Assembly (NCBI RefSeq): GCF_901933205.1
Contig: NC_044574.1
Span: 44,921,609-44,985,608 of the forward strand
Length of the DNA stretch: 64,000 nt
Reading direction: 5' to 3'
Source of the DNA: Camarhynchus parvulus
Taxonomy: Eukaryota; Chordata; Aves; Passeriformes; Thraupidae
The notes under the pieces are model-generated. The model did no database searches, had not been told where the DNA came from, and saw only the letters and a list, made by a program, of their open reading frames with translations. Numbering within the stretch: position 1 is the first letter of the stretch; every line of letters begins with the position of its first letter. Both the position numbers and the translations under genes were made by a program. Of the stretch, positions 36,601 through 50,667 are shown one piece after another.

Positions 36601-39600
36601 AGAAAACAGAATCAGAAAATTATTGCAGTGAAGTAAATTAATTAATTACAAGTTACAAGGAGTACCAGTTAAGCATTAAGGCTTTTGTTTCTTCTGACTT
36701 TATGCATTTGTTGAGCAATGCACTCACACTCAGCCCTTCCTACCTGTTCTCCAGCATTATAGGACCTTGTGAGGCTGTACTCATGCCACCTCTCCCTTAG
36801 ACATACACAAGTTTGGAAAAGGAATATTTACTGTAGAGTAAAAAACCCTGTAGCTGTGGTTGACAGATGTTCTTTTTGTTTTGACGTACTTCGTCTAGAT
36901 CCCTCTTCCTCCACTCTAACAAAATGAAACATTGTATTGTTTTCACCTCAAGAATAAAAGACAGCTCCAAATATTTGTCCTTTATGAAAAACAACCCTGT
37001 CATTTTCCTCCCTTACAACTGCTATTAGAGCTTTACTATCATTTGGGGTATTTAATGATCATGCTTAAAGATACAACACAAGAAATTTACTCACCTTCTA
37101 AGTAATCCATTACACATTTGGTTTGTGTAATTTGTTGCAATAGGGAGGCATTGAAGAAATTCAGTTTTACTCCACATCTCCAAATCATGCCTGCTTTGCC
37201 AAGAGGCCAACAAAATTCCCCATAGGAAGTTTGGAGACGTTAGTAAAACTTACCCTCTTTATAATAGAGAATCTGGCTGCTTGTGCACAAAAATGCTACA
37301 CTGCTTGTGTAAAAGTGCTTCCAGTAAGAGTTGATGTGATTCATACCCATATTAGCACCCTTTGACAACAGGTTTTTTTTTGAATTATGCAATATGTATT
37401 TGCACAAAAGTGCAGATATGCTCGTACCATTTTTTTCATGTATAAATTGTTTACTATCTCATCTCCAGACTCTTAATTTTTTGGTTTTTTATTGAGCTTT
37501 TCCAACTAGATTAGTTTTGGCATACCTGCAAGCTCTGCTTTTTCATTTCAAACCTGATGTTACATGTGTTATTCCTGTGTTACAGCAATGGAGTATTGCA
37601 AACATGCTTTTCTTTTGAAGCACCAGCCAGTGCACACACAGAAGTGTTTACCTGGAGCCTTAATACCAATTGTCCCCATCTTACACTTGGAATATTCATT
37701 TGTAGTTGGGCAGACAGGCATAAAAATGTGGCTGTTTAATTTTACTGTTTTATATGAACAGGAAGGTATTGTTCTCTTTTATTTTTTTAAATGAAGATGA
37801 CAAGGTAGAGGCATCTGCCTAATCACACTGGCAATTATCTATTTCAGCATGGGGACAAGCTCGTCAGGGCATGGTCCTACCTGATTTAATTTGGTTTAGA
37901 GGTGGCTTTTTTACCTAAGCAAGTGACAAAAGTCTCAGCGTCATCCTGCAAGTGACGTAAGTGCTGGATAAAACCCAGTCATTTACAGCAGGCAAGGGCT
38001 ACTGCTGGGATCAGGCTCCACTGAACAGAGCTGTACTTCCAGATGGCGACTGCCAGTGCCCAAAGCAGTTTACAAGGGAGAAGGGAGGTGTTATCTCTGT
38101 ATTCACACAGCTGCCTTCAGGAAAAGGTAACATGACAACACTGCATTTATTTACATTAACCAGCATACATACCACGTCTGCAAATGTAGGTGAAAACTCT
38201 CACAATATATTACAAGTTTCATTAGTTAGAGGCTTAAGTCCATTTTCAATATATGTTTGGTTTTACTGCTAGTTGTCTTATTTTCTTTCACCTCATAGCA
38301 AGAAGTAAGATCACAGCAGGTTTAAAGTCAAGCACATCTTATGTCCTATCAGGAGCAATGTCAAATTCTCCATGTTGGAAGAATAACTGATTGCACATTT
38401 TATTCAATATAAAAATCCCTGTCTGGAAAACAGAAAAATGCTGTATGAATATTCCTGAATATTGTTTGAGATTACAGCCTGCAGACCAGAGTGCAAGCTA
38501 TCTCTCTTTTAGATTCACAGCCCCTCAGCCAAAGCCATGGCACTTGATCTGTGCCAGCTCTTACCCAGCAGCAGCTGAGGAACAAGTGATCTTTCATTTG
38601 CCAAGCAGTAAAACCCACACAGAATAATTACTGAGCAACAGCCAACGTGCTGTAAATCAAAAGTTGTTGCAGAGCCACCCTCTCAGAGGCAAGGAATTTT
38701 CTGGTTGTGTTTCAGAGGTCTAGACTAGTCTGAATTTGGAGGAGACCACGTGATGGTACAAGCACAGGTCTCAAAGAATGTGTGTTCTCCCTGCTTGGTA
38801 GGCACATTGGATTGAATGGCTTTAAATCATATTAAATCCCACTGCTCTTAGTAGCTCCCAGGCATTAAGAACAATGTTGAGTTCGAGAGCAAACAAATTT
38901 TCCTTTCTCCCCTTATGGTTTCCAAAGCCTGTGCTAGTGACAGCAGAAGGTACTGGAAAAGAGTAGGAAACAACTGGGAGAAATAAGAGTAGGCACAGCG
39001 GGAAGGGGATGCCACAGGACAAGGCAGCTCCCAGGCAAGACCTCTTTTCCAGGATCTCCACTTCCATGTGAGCTTATTGCACTAAGGCCACTGGAAACAG
39101 AAGGATGCCACTAGACTGCAGACTAGGACCCTGCTATCGGCACAGCTCTGCTGCAAGATTGTCACAGAATAAGCCTTATTCCACAATCTCCTCCAAGCAA
39201 CATGAGCCACAGCATTTAGTATCCTTTCAGAAAGTATCCAGTAGAAGACAGTGCTTTTTTTTGAAACAGTAACTAAACTCCCATGGATGGCCCCAAGACT
39301 GTGAGAAAACAGCCAATTCCCCAGTGGCATGTCACCTGGGATAAATTCAGCAGGTTTGCTCATTGCTGTCCACATCCATCCCAGGGCCTGTCTGGGGTGA
39401 CACTCCTCCCCAGCCCTCCCCACACAGCCAGGTACAAGTTATGGGACGCCTCAAGTTATATCTGGCTTTTAACAAGGACTTGTTAAGACAGAGTCCCCAC
39501 GCCAAAGCATTTATCAAGTAGAGCATCAAGAAAGATGCTCTACTTGATAAATTATTGTGTTCAGACCACTTAGAAATTGGAGAGGTGGATTGAGAGGTAC

Positions 39601-42600
39601 TTCATAGTTACAGTTTAAAGAGATTCTATCACCGCAGGCCCAGAGTGCTGATATGCTCAGCCCTTTCTGCAGTTTCATCTTGGTACTGCACACACACACG
39701 TGGCACACATTCACCCTGGAGTTTTTATCCACTAAAATCATAAAGAGCATTCCTCCTTGCACTTATTATTTAATTGGCCAAAATTCTGCAAATGTATGAA
39801 AAAAGTTTATAGACCACACCAGATTTAAATGCGATTAATTAAGATGGTTTGGGGTCACTTAATCAGGACATGCAACTATTTGCAGAGTTAGCATTGCTTT
39901 TAAGAGCAATTGTTCCATATTTCTTTTAAGAGTAATAAATTACAAGGTACTTTCCTTGCCTTTGTAATCCAATTTCTTATTTTATCTCTTGACTTTTATT
40001 CTCTCTCCCACATGTTCCTCCCCTAATTACAACTTCAAACATTAGAGAAAAAAACTGTCACAATGAATCAGACGGTTAGTCCATGAGGTGTGATATTCTA
40101 TTTAATACTGATGTCAGACTGGCAGATCCCTTGGAAACAACACTGCACTGCAAGTCAGCTGAAGAGAAATTCTCATAAGCTTTTCCAATAGTCAGTTCCT
40201 TTGGCTGATTCCATAGTGGATTTAACCAATGCAAACCACAGGAAAGCCAGAGAGACAGCCTGTAGCAGTTGCAACACTTGGGTCATTTCCTATAGAAAAG
40301 GCACAGCAACTGGGTCTGCAGAACATGTTTATACACAAAATTCAGCTTTCTACCAAGGCAAGGTACTTCCTCTATAGCATACTATTCTGTATGCTCAGGA
40401 AGACGTGAGAAATCCAATTAAATGTATGCACTGTCCTACCAGAAAGGTGTTAATCCCCTGAGAATCACATTTACACTGTCTTTTCAACTCTCTGCTTCTC
40501 AAGAAACAATATCTCCTAACATTTCAGTGGTGTGAGAAGCTAAGCAACAGACTTAAGGTAACCTAAAGGTCAGCAAGTTCTGCCTGAAGTCACAAGTAGT
40601 GCCAGGTTTGATTTACTCCAAGGCTGAAAACACTTCCCAATTCCAAGTTTGCGAGCTTTGAGTTTGAGTAACTCTGGCCAGAAATTTCAGTTTAAATCTA
40701 TTTCAGTGTTATCCAGTTTCCATAGCTTCCCCTAAAGATTCCCAGAGCTAGAGTTTTCAGCTTGCTCCCTGGTGTGTTCCAGGGAGGAGTAAGGGTAATG
40801 GCAGTGTAGAACTGCAGCCTAAAAAATTGGTTCTGCAGTAACTCTCCCTTCAGTTTCTGACTTCATGCAAACTGGGTATTCCACATGGTTTTTTGAAAGG
40901 TAAATGCACATGTGAGAAACCTGAAGTGAATAAGAGAAAAAAGACAGAGATAAGAACTCCCATGGAGATGCAGTTAAGACAAATATTGGGTCCCACAGTT
41001 CATAATTTGACAGCCTCTTCTCAATATCCTGTTGGGTATTCAGTGTGATCTCTCAAGAAAGTTTTAGATAAATTAGGCCTTAGTGCAGCATCAGGGAAAG
41101 CACCTGCAATCAGCAAGGTGTTTCCACTCACCTCCATGAGTGCAAAATGAATAAGCTTTCTTGTTTATCATACAGATACAGGCTGCTTACTTATTTAAAA
41201 GGCTGTTCTCTCCTTCCTGCCTCGGTAGGTGCTCAGCAATTGCTGCACTCCTTTAATACAGCTGGAATATTTGAAGCATGAATCAGAAGGCAATACTGCA
41301 TATAGTGTTTTGTTAGGTATTTTATGATAGATTACACTCATTAAACCTGTGATTACTGTTTGTATTTATTGTGTTCCAAGGAAGGATTACAAAACCAGTC
41401 CTACAGATCTGCTAGAAGGCTTAATTGCACATTTGCTGCATTTGCACCAGAAATTAAAAAGCAGAAAGTTATATTCTTTAGGCAAAATTAAAGTTTGCCC
41501 ACACATACATAATTTCTTTTTTCTAGTTGCTGGATTTACCCATACTTTATTGTAGAGTCCTGACATATAAAAGGCTCTATTTCTATACTCTACGTGATGT
41601 TTCAGGGATTAGAAAAGGAGAAATAAATGCAGTTGCACAAAAACTTAAAATTATTCACAGCAGTAATAGTCACTGCTAGTAAGATCTTTACTTATGTGAG
41701 CTGGCTTTTTTCATTTATTGATAGACTTGAGCTCAAAATCCAATTGGGTAGTTCTCCTAAATTTTCAAAGTGTTGCACGAAATTATTTGGTTCCAATTAA
41801 GCAAAAAAAAATTTTAAAACTTCTTGTTATCATGAAAAACTTACAAGTCAGGGCAGGATGGGGGTTGGAGAAAAGGATGAGAGAAGAGATACATTATAAA
41901 AAAACCCCACCAAACCCAACCTTTTCTCCAGTAGCTAACAACGTGTCTTTTACAGGTCAGTAAGATTCAGGCATTGTCAGATTTCATCCTTTGGTGCTGT
42001 TTATTCATTACTTCAAAGGGATGTGACTTTGTTTCAGCCTCCAACTGTGACCTCTCATTTAACAGTAAGAAAACCACTTCAGATTTGCAATTGATTTTAA
42101 GCTTTTCTCCCTAGCACAGAGATCTTTCTATGTCATATGACAAGCATGGAATTGATCTACACAAGACAGGTAGGGACCTATAAGACTCCATTGAAGGGAG
42201 CTCTTTAGCAAAAACCCTTGTAACACCATCATTTTTCCCTCATCAACTAATACAGCCCTAAAGCCATGCTCCAAGGAAATGACACAGAGAGGTTTCCAAG
42301 GAACATACATGAGCAACACCAAATTCAAGTCTTCATACTGTGCAGTATGCATGTACTAAACATCTGCAGTCTACCAAATACAAAAGTATGTTGCATAAAA
42401 CATATCTAGCCATTGTTTGAATTGCTGGCAAATTCCCTGTCAAAACTCTGTAAGGTGGGTGCAAATTTTAACAACTGATCCATTTTCATTTATTTCCGAA
42501 GGGTATTTTTCAAGAAGGTATTAACAGGAACTTGTCACACATGTGAAGATAATTAATTGTCTTTTTCTGTTTGTGACTTCATTAAGAATTGGGGTGATGC

Positions 42601-45600
42601 AATTAAGAGTGTTACTCTTCTCCAAAACAGGCAGTATTTATAGGAGGGATCCTGCAGAAAACCTCAGAGCTGCTTTGAGCTCAAGGTGGATTTAAGCCAG
42701 GTGAGGAGCTCTCTCTCCCCTCAGCCCATATTATGCAGTTTCATAATCAATGTTACTTTTCTGTAAGAAAAAACACCTCACACAGAATCCAAAATGCACA
42801 AACAGATGTGAACCAGGTATTTCAGTGGCAATTCTCCCACAGAATCATTAACTGAGTTGCCAGCAGCACTAAAGGCAATAAAAACATGACAGCTATTACA
42901 AAAGCAGCAACTGATCTGTAACAGAGACAAGCATTATTCTTTGTTCTCAACAAAGATGAGAAAATTGCAAAGAAAATGGAATTTGAGGCTAGGAAACAAG
43001 TTTCTCCAGCTGCTGTATCAGTCACCCAGATCAGAAAGCCTTCACTCACAGTTGATAATAGCTCTTTTCCTCTTGATATTCCTTGGAAACTACAACTAAA
43101 TGGCCAACTGTGGGAGGAAAAATAAATTCCCTATATTGTTCATTATTTCCTATATTACTGAGCTGAAGGATATCTCATGAGCAAGGAATTTTTACCTTTA
43201 TAGAATCTATCCAAGTTTTTCAAAACCATACTGAAAGTCCTATTTCAGTTTGCCATTATAAATAAAATTTACATTTCCTTTCTTTCCTTCTCATTAGTAG
43301 GTCAAAGGAAACACTAAGTCAGGACTTGTCTTAAAAAACACCCCTTGATTTTTGTGAAGAATGTGTGTGTGATCCTGTGCAGCAGCAGCTTTAGGAAAGG
43401 CACCTCAAATAGAAGTTGTCTTCAAGATGCTCCATTAGTTTCTCTTCCCATACTACAAACCAGAACTTTGACAGCTTCAGATGGCATGAAGAACTCACAG
43501 CACTTGCAGTACTATTTCCTGACACAAATTTTCCCATGGTGGATGAAGTTTTTTTATCTTAATTTCAGGCAAAAATTATGTTGTTCAATTTTAAGAGTAA
43601 ACAGGGTAAGAATGGCACAGGTGATTTAACCAAAACTTTTTTCACCAACATTGAGATCAAACAGTTCCCTCAAAGGGAACAGGCTAATAAATAGTCAAAA
43701 CCCCCAGTTTGTTTTACCAAAGGGGAAAGTGACATCAGACACTCAAGGATATCCAAATGTAAAGTTACAGTACATATGTCTTCAAGAAGAGACTTGCCAT
43801 TCCAATTTCCTTTGCTCCTATTTATTTTGCAAATGTTCAGTACAGCTCTGGAAGATTTTTGTAATATGAAAAAGAAAGGGAGATTGCAGTATTTATTGTT
43901 TCAGGCTTAAGTACAACATTTATGTAATAGTGCTGAGTTTGAGCATATCCTCAGCCCCTTCTGTAGGAAAGCACAGTTGCACCCTGTTGCTAAGGGAGGA
44001 CAGAGTTGTCATTTCTTACCCAGAAAACAACCTAAGCAAGTACCAGCAAACTGGCAATCAAATCTAGCTCTGCTTTAAGCTTCCAGACTCCAAACTCCAG
44101 CCTGCTGTCCCCCAAATCACCTGGTGTAGGCTTTAAACAGCTCTGAGCTCTCAGCTGGGAGCAGTATGGTGCAATGACATCTGCTTTATTTCAGTCCAGA
44201 CTGTCTGTTCACATCCTTCATCACAGATATCCCAGTGCACACATCTTTCCTGGGATCTGAGCTTTCTGGTTTATTCCATAGCTCAGCCATTCCTGCTGTC
44301 CACTGCTGTGTGACTCAGCACTCATTTCCCCACACCTGCAATCCCCCTCTAGCCCTTAGTGCCTTGGCTCAGGACTTGGAAGCTGCCCTGACCCACAGCC
44401 CACACAGGCAGGTTGTGCTGCCAGGGCCTGGCCAGTCTCGTTGTCCCAGTCTGCAGGCACCAAGTGCCACTCTTGGACTGCCTTCCAACTTCCTTTAACT
44501 AGAAAGGGCACAACCAAGGTCTCATCTACTCAATGAAAAGGAAGTGTTCAAGGAAGCAAACAAAGTGCCACAAAGGATATACTCTACGTAATCTTAAAAG
44601 TCTTATAGGAATTATATTGATCCCAGCCTTCAAGTTAAGTCTGTGTATTTTTGATGAAAGGAGATTTTGACTTGGCTGGATTCAGCTGAAATATATGGTC
44701 TTGCTGAAAAGGAACATTAGCTCATTTACTTTGACCATGATATGAACCAAATCATCAATCTAGACTTGGACCTAGATAGACAGGACATCCTTCCAGCTTT
44801 GCAAAGCCAGTTAGGCAGTTAGGACTCCTGCATTTGTCTATCCAGGTTAAGAGAGATTCAGTGTTCTTTATCTCTTCTTTGAAAGAATAAAAAGAGTTTT
44901 AAAATACAGCCTATACTGAGCAGTTTACTTTTGTAACTAAAAAGATGTCACCTTGTCATCTTGGATCTCAGCGTCTGGAGTAGAGAAGACCCTTTCATTA
45001 GTCTGCCAGACAAATAAATGTTAATAGCAGCAGTCAGCCATGCTAAATCCCACTCCTGGGGGAAAACCCAGGATCTGGCTGCAACTACTGACCAAAGTAA
45101 CAAACATGGAGTTCTGACTTTCAGAACTGTGCTGTATCTGTGGGAGGGAATCTCCTGCCTGAGGGAGAGCCATAAGAGGTCAGGTTAAGGCAGGGTTTTG
45201 ATACCAACTAGTAGAAACACAGAAGGGCAGAACTATGAGAGTACTGGGTATCCTTTATAGTACTTCTTCTTCCTGTTGGCTTCCAGAATAACACGCATTG
45301 TTTTGCCATTCTCAAGACTGTACACAGAGGGCTAAAATTTTTTTCTCTTTTTTAATAACCACCTGAGAAGCTTCCCTGAAACTTGCCTGCTGAGGAGACA
45401 GAAGGAAAGAAGTGTTTTGCCTTCAAGGTTTGAAGCACTTTGGCTTGATTTGTGTATTTTTTGAAGAACAGTCAGCAAGTAGGTCTCCTGCCACTCTTAT
45501 AACTGTGAAATTGCCACCCCAGGAACTGGCCTCAGTATTGTCAGGCCTAGGGTCAAAAGCAGATCTGAGGCAAGTTGACATCGACATGCTTTTATTTCTG

Positions 45601-46594
45601 TGGCAATAGCAGAGTGGCAGCTTAATCTCACCCAAGATGGCTATCCATTTTCTAAGTGTTTTATAAATATTAACAGTTTGCAATGCTCTAAACTGATACA
45701 CAGGATGGACCATTATTCAATCTTTGCCATTTCAGGGAGGCAGAGAAAATTAAGGGTGAGGACAGACTTAAGTTGTCTACACAAAACCACAGCAGTGCCT
45801 GAACTCAGACCCATCTTTGTCTGAAAGTCAGCAAATGTGCAGGTGGGATCACATGCCAAGGACTCACCAGTGTGATTTAGGGACTATTGTGGCCAAGTTT
45901 TTATTGACTTATACCCCATTCAAGCAGATACTGGCTGCATCACCATATGAATACAGTCAGCCTTGTTATAGGCACATGCTGCTGCAGACCCAGGAAACCT
46001 GGGCACCTCTGTGCTATGTTCCCCAGGCTTTCACTAAAGAATCACTGCAAACCAAGCTGAAGGCTTCTTTATCTACAGTGTCAGCAAGCCATATGGTCTT
46101 ACTCCTCTTTGATGTCTTGTTTTCCAGAAGTGAAAACAGAAAACATTTGAAATCACTAAATTTAAACATTACGTGTTATTTTCTGCATTATAGCCACTAT
46201 GACATACCTATTTAGGAATTTTGCTCATATCATTCCTGAAGTGGCAGGAGATTTTCAGCTTAAGGCCAAAAACACAAGCAGAGAGCTATCAAGTGTCCTT
46301 GCTTCTCCCATCTTAAATACAGTATCTTCCTTGCTATTCATTCTTTTTGTTAATTACTTTTCAGTGATTTGCTGCTCCCCCCCTCCCAGCCAACAGTGAG
46401 GAAGTGACAGAAGTTTTTTCCTAAACCTTTCTCCAGGAAGCTGCATTCATATCCATTAAAGTTAAGCAAACACACTAACATTTAAAAGGGTTTCAACTGT
46501 TTAAGCTAGCAGGCACCCTTGAATGTCCCTAGACTCCAGTGGTTTCATTCCTCATAGTAAAATCTCAGCAACTCAAAGGTTATCACCCTCATGA
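33681..46594. other. Intergenic, no gene recognised
   Basis: About 13 kb of mostly unique, C/A-rich plus-strand sequence. GC-richer patches at 34.7-35.1, 36.1-36.5, 38.8-39.4 and 44.2-44.5 kb generate short ORFs (for example 36153-36641 plus strand and 39082-39423 minus strand) with no recognisable domains. A perfect 19-bp hairpin lies at 39509-39552. Nothing else is supported. Confidence 0.55.
39509..39552. repeat. Perfect hairpin, 19-bp arms, 6-base loop
   Basis: Arm 39509-39527 (atttatcaagtagagcatc) and arm 39534-39552 are exact reverse complements around the loop aagaaa. It has no flanking element structure. It is too short and too perfect for a typical pre-miRNA, and is a probable snap-back or template-switch product. 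Confidence 0.93.
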
Positions 46595-46900
46595 CAGAGT
46601 CACAGAAACATCCAGGTGGAAAAGGCCTCCAAGATCAAGTCCAACTCTTGACCAATCACCACCATGTCAACTAGACCATAGCAGTAAGTGCCACATCCAG
46701 TCATTTTGTGAACATCTCCAGGGATGGTGACTCCACCATCTTCCTGGGCAGTCCATTCCAATGTTTAACAACCTTTTCTGTGAAGGAATTCCTTCTGATG
46801 TCCAGCCTGAGCCTCCTCTAGCATAGCTTGAGACTATGTCCTTTCATCCCATCACTGGCAGCCGATCAATCCAGCCTATCTAGATCTCTCTGCAGCATTG
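46595..46900 (-). mobile_element. CR1 LINE 3' fragment
   Basis: The plus strand reads gtcacagaaacatccaggtgg, then caagatcaagtccaactctt, then gtccattccaatgtttaaca, then ttctgatgtccagcctgagc. This is the reverse complement of a CR1 3' UTR. The last 45 bases (catccagcctatctagatctc-like) match a more internal CR1 part, which suggests an internal deletion. It carries no coding capacity. Confidence 0.85.
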
Positions 46901-46920
46901 GGGAAAAAAAAACCCCAAAA

Positions 46921-46947
46921 ATACACACACACACACAAAAAAAAATC
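46921..46947. repeat. (AC)n microsatellite with A-run
   Basis: A short run of acacacacacac followed by As. Simple repeat. Confidence 0.85.
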
Positions 46948-48685
46948 CCCCCACCAAACCACATAAAAGAAAAATAGTGACATCTTCATAAAACTTCATT
47001 ATGCTCAAATTAAAGCAACCAAAAACTCAGTAATCGTTCTCAGAAACCACAGTTCATGCACTCTTGAAAATAACAAGCCCCAAAAAAGAACAAAGATAGG
47101 AAATTACAAGCTGTAAACACATTGCTTTTAATTAGCCCAGACAGAGGATCATAGCAGGCCCACTATTTCACTTACCCCATTCCTGATGCAGCTCCAGTGG
47201 CAGGCATGTTGCATCACACCCTGCCTACCCTGCTGAGCAACCCTGTGGCATCGGCACAGCTGCAGCAAGCAGGGCAAGACATTTGAATTCAGGTACTCAG
47301 GCTCATCTTGGACTCAGCTGGACACTGATACACAGCTGAACATGTGGACATGGAGAAATACAGGTGACCTGCAGCTACTACCATAATTTTTATGGTGTTC
47401 ACAAATTATACCCCACAGCAACCATATAACTTCCAGCTCTTTGTGCAACAACTCAGAGCAATGTTGTATAAAGGCTTTGTTTCAGGATTCCCTTGGAAGC
47501 GCTATATGCAGCAGCTACTACTCTAATATTCTTGCTCCTGGAGAAACTTGCCACAAGTCCCTTTGCCTTATGCTTCCCTTGGGTTTTCTACACGCTGGGC
47601 TGGAGCACAGCTCTCCAGCCAGCATCCTCAGCATTTCAGAAAAGCAGCAGCACCCAATACAGGTTCAAAAAGGCAAACAAGAACAACTCAGCTCCACACC
47701 AACCACAGTGGCAGAGGCTCTCCAGGTTCCCTACCTCACGGTTTCCAGCAATATTGCCTTCTTACCTGCTCAGCTCAAATCTACACAGAAGTCCAAAGCA
47801 GTTCAACCTCCTCTCCAAGGTCTTCTATTGTGATGCAGATTCCAGTCACTTTGTTTTCAAAGCCAGGTGTTCTGCTTTCTCAAAAGCCTTCAGGTAGAAA
47901 AGTCTCTCTTTGGCTCATATTTAATCCCAACAGAAGCATGATCAGCAGCAAGATGCCAGCAAAACCCAGGAGGAACCATCTGTTCTATTTTAAACATCTT
48001 TAAGAGTTCTTCTTTAATGCATTTCTGGTGTATCTTCATCAAATTTTTTAAGTTTTACAGCAGGTTGTTTCCTGGCCCTGGCAAAAAGCCTCACTCAACC
48101 CTGCTAGAGAAATTGTGAAGTCAACTACCACAGTTAATGGCTTCATGCACCACCTGGGCTGGGGCATGGCCTGGCACGTGCTGCCTTCCACAGCACTGGG
48201 AGCCTCCTCTGTTAGGGCGCTGGTCCCATCTGCAGCCCACACTACAGCACAGGTGCAGGCACTCACCTCACCTTGCTGATAATATATTCCCCCATGGTAA
48301 CTCTCTCATGTGCCTAACCCAAGTCTTTCCCACAAAATAGGGGATCTTATATGCTACTGTCTTTCAATTCTTTATAGCATGTGCTTCAAATCCATGTGGG
48401 GCTACCAGTAATCAGAGTGTAGGCATGACAAGCTGTAGTCACCTACCTATTCTACTTGCCCTTTTCCAGTCTATATAAGGCATCAGCAGTTTTCCCATTT
48501 CTCTTTTCCCAAGACATCATTCCCCACATTACCAAGCCCTGCCTTCTCAGTATTCCTGCCCCCAAATCCTCCAGCTGACTCTTCTTAAGGAGTACTTCCC
48601 TCCTCTGAGAAGCACATTGCCAGACCCAAGCTTTTCCTTCTCTTCATTATTTGGTTTCTCAAGAGCTGGCAGCCTCGTTTTCAGC
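46948..48685. other. Intergenic, GC-richer, no gene recognised
   Basis: Three overlapping plus-strand open frames of 130-151 codons occur at 47.4-48.0 kb. All three frames are open over the same bases, with no codon preference or known domain, so this looks like local lack of stop codons and not a gene. Confidence 0.5.
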
Positions 48686-48790
48686 CATAGGATCATTTAG
48701 CATGGAAAAGACCTCTAAGGTTGTCAAGTCCAACCATTCTCCTCACACTGGCAGGTTCACCACTGAACCATGTCCCTAAGTACCTCCTCA
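48686..48790 (-). mobile_element. CR1 LINE 3'-end fragment
   Basis: The plus strand reads ataggatcatttagcatgg, then aaaagacctctaaggttgtc, then aagtccaaccattc. This is the reverse complement of the CR1 3' terminus. It is about 100 bp and strongly truncated. Confidence 0.8.
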
Positions 48791-50130
48791 ATTCCCCTCA
48801 CAGCAGCAGCAGCAGTAGGCGCTGTGCCATTCCCTTCCCATATTGGCATTTCATCTTCTTCCCAGGGATTCTCAGATGATCAGCTGAGCAGACTTCTCCC
48901 TCCTTTGCCCTCAGTGAAGACTGAACAGTGCCCAGAGGAGCTAATGCCTTCCATATGTTCCCATCTTTGACAGAGTTTTTTTTTAAAAACTGATTATTCT
49001 TGTTTAAAGTATAAAACTACAACATTTTGTAACATTAAAAAGGAAGTCACTGTTCACCACACAAGGGGAAAGCTCTCTTTGAACCATCTTTCACTTCACA
49101 AGCTAGAAATCACAGTGTGTCCATGACACTAATTGCAGCATTAAGTGTAGAACTCAATTAATGTAAATAAAAGTAATTACAATAATTATTGCTACTGTGG
49201 TGCAATTATATTACTAATTGTGCCCTCTCAAATTATGATCACCCTGACTTGCATTTCTGGTATCAGCTATGTCTTTATATACTCCCTGCCTCCCTTCTCC
49301 TTCAAAGGGAGAAAGACCAAGAAATTTCCTTCCTCACACACAGCATTCCATCCCCTACCAGCAATCTAACCAAGCTCTCCTGCTCTCACCTGCTAGTACA
49401 GATATACTAATCTTAGTTAGGTTTAGTTGTTCAGGAGACAAATAGAGTAGATACGGGTGGGGACAAAGCAGAAATTGTGGCTCACAGAGTGCTTTCTACC
49501 ATGTAGTTATGGATAAATTTTTTCTACCAATACCATTATTTTCAAGTTTCTCGTAAACCACAAACTAGGATGCAGTTTCACTTTGAAAATATAGAAGAAG
49601 AATGTTTCCTGAGCCCTCTAGGCTGGAACTGTGCAGGTATTTCACACCCACACAGCACAAGTAATTACCAGTCAAATGTGGTTGCAGCTCCAATTATTGC
49701 TCTATAACTATGTTTGTACCTATGTTTGTGTCTAAATCACAAGGTAAATATGCTCTGGAGAGGAAATCACAGTCCCTGGTACACCAGTTGCCTGAAGCAA
49801 ACAGTTACACATTTACCCTTTCTGAGAAGCCACTTTCTTTCCAGAGGAAATAAGAGTGGACACAGAAGATGAGAGGGTGGAGAAAGGATGTTACTTACGT
49901 GGGTGACACCTCAATGCGGCATCATGACGAATCTGAACACCGAGTTGACAGCTAAGAAGTACTCTGAAGATGCACTGCTGACATTGTCTTATAAATAGAC
50001 TGAAACCTCTCTGTTGTGTCCTACTCTATGAGCTTTCTCCACAGCATGGCTAATTAGACAAGGAAACAGGATGTTGGTCAAGAAGTGAGGTTGCAAACCA
50101 GCAGCAAGCAATCCAAAAGTCTTCAAGAAG
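48791..50130. other. Intergenic, nothing recognised
   Basis: Unique AT-rich sequence between a CR1 piece and the LTR-like block. Only short ORFs without similarity are present. Confidence 0.6.
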
Positions 50131-50645
50131 TGATGGCATATAAAGTGTTGTAGAGAGCACATGGAACCAGTACAACATTGTGGTATTCTAAGTGCCAGTG
50201 ATGCCTGGAGAGGTTACCTGGAACCAGGCTAGACAGAGTGAAAGGAATAAAGTAGGTGCTTATTAAAAGGCCTTTAAATGATGCACCTTGGGCAGTACAA
50301 GAGCCTGGCCATGGCTCTACCCAAGATGGACACAAGATGGATGACCAGTCATGAGTTTTCACACTTTCATAAGTTTTGGGCCATTTACATATTGGGGTTA
50401 ATTGTCCAATTACAGCTTCAGGTTATGAAGTCCCATCCTCCCAGACTGCTCTCCTTAATTTGCCCTTGTGTACACTTTTGGGCCCAAAGCTGCAACAGTG
50501 TCCTTGGTTCTCAGGCTGGAAAATTATTGTTTTGTCTAACTAAACTGTGAAAAGAACTCACTAACCCTTTATAGAAAAGTTCAGAGTTACACACTAGGGC
50601 AGTACAGAATCTGAAAAATATGAAAGCTAAAACTTAACGGCATCA
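50131..50645 (+). mobile_element. Probable solo LTR, endogenous retrovirus (ERVL-like)
   Basis: The segment of about 515 bp starts TGATG and ends CATCA, a 5-bp perfect inverted terminus with the TG...CA ends of LTRs. Internal text such as catattggggttaattgtcc and acacttttgggcccaaagct resembles LTRs I associate with passerine ERVs, but the family name is from memory and unverified. No gag, pol or env sequence flanks it, so it would be a solo LTR. The flanking bases share only aag, so a target-site duplication is not clear. Confidence 0.6.
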
Positions 50646-50667
50646 CCAAGGGTTATCATTTTTCAGA

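Noticed and set aside
36153..36641. 162-codon plus-strand ORF
   Set aside because: Has an ATG but shows no domain, no clear splice signals and no recognised homologue. Left as intergenic.
39509..39552. microRNA precursor
   Set aside because: A 19-bp stem with a 6-base loop is shorter than a typical pre-miRNA (about 60-80 nt) and has no bulged structure.
47441..48003. Three overlapping plus-strand open frames of 130-151 codons
   Set aside because: All three frames are open over the same bases, which indicates a lack of stop codons by composition. None has protein-like organisation.
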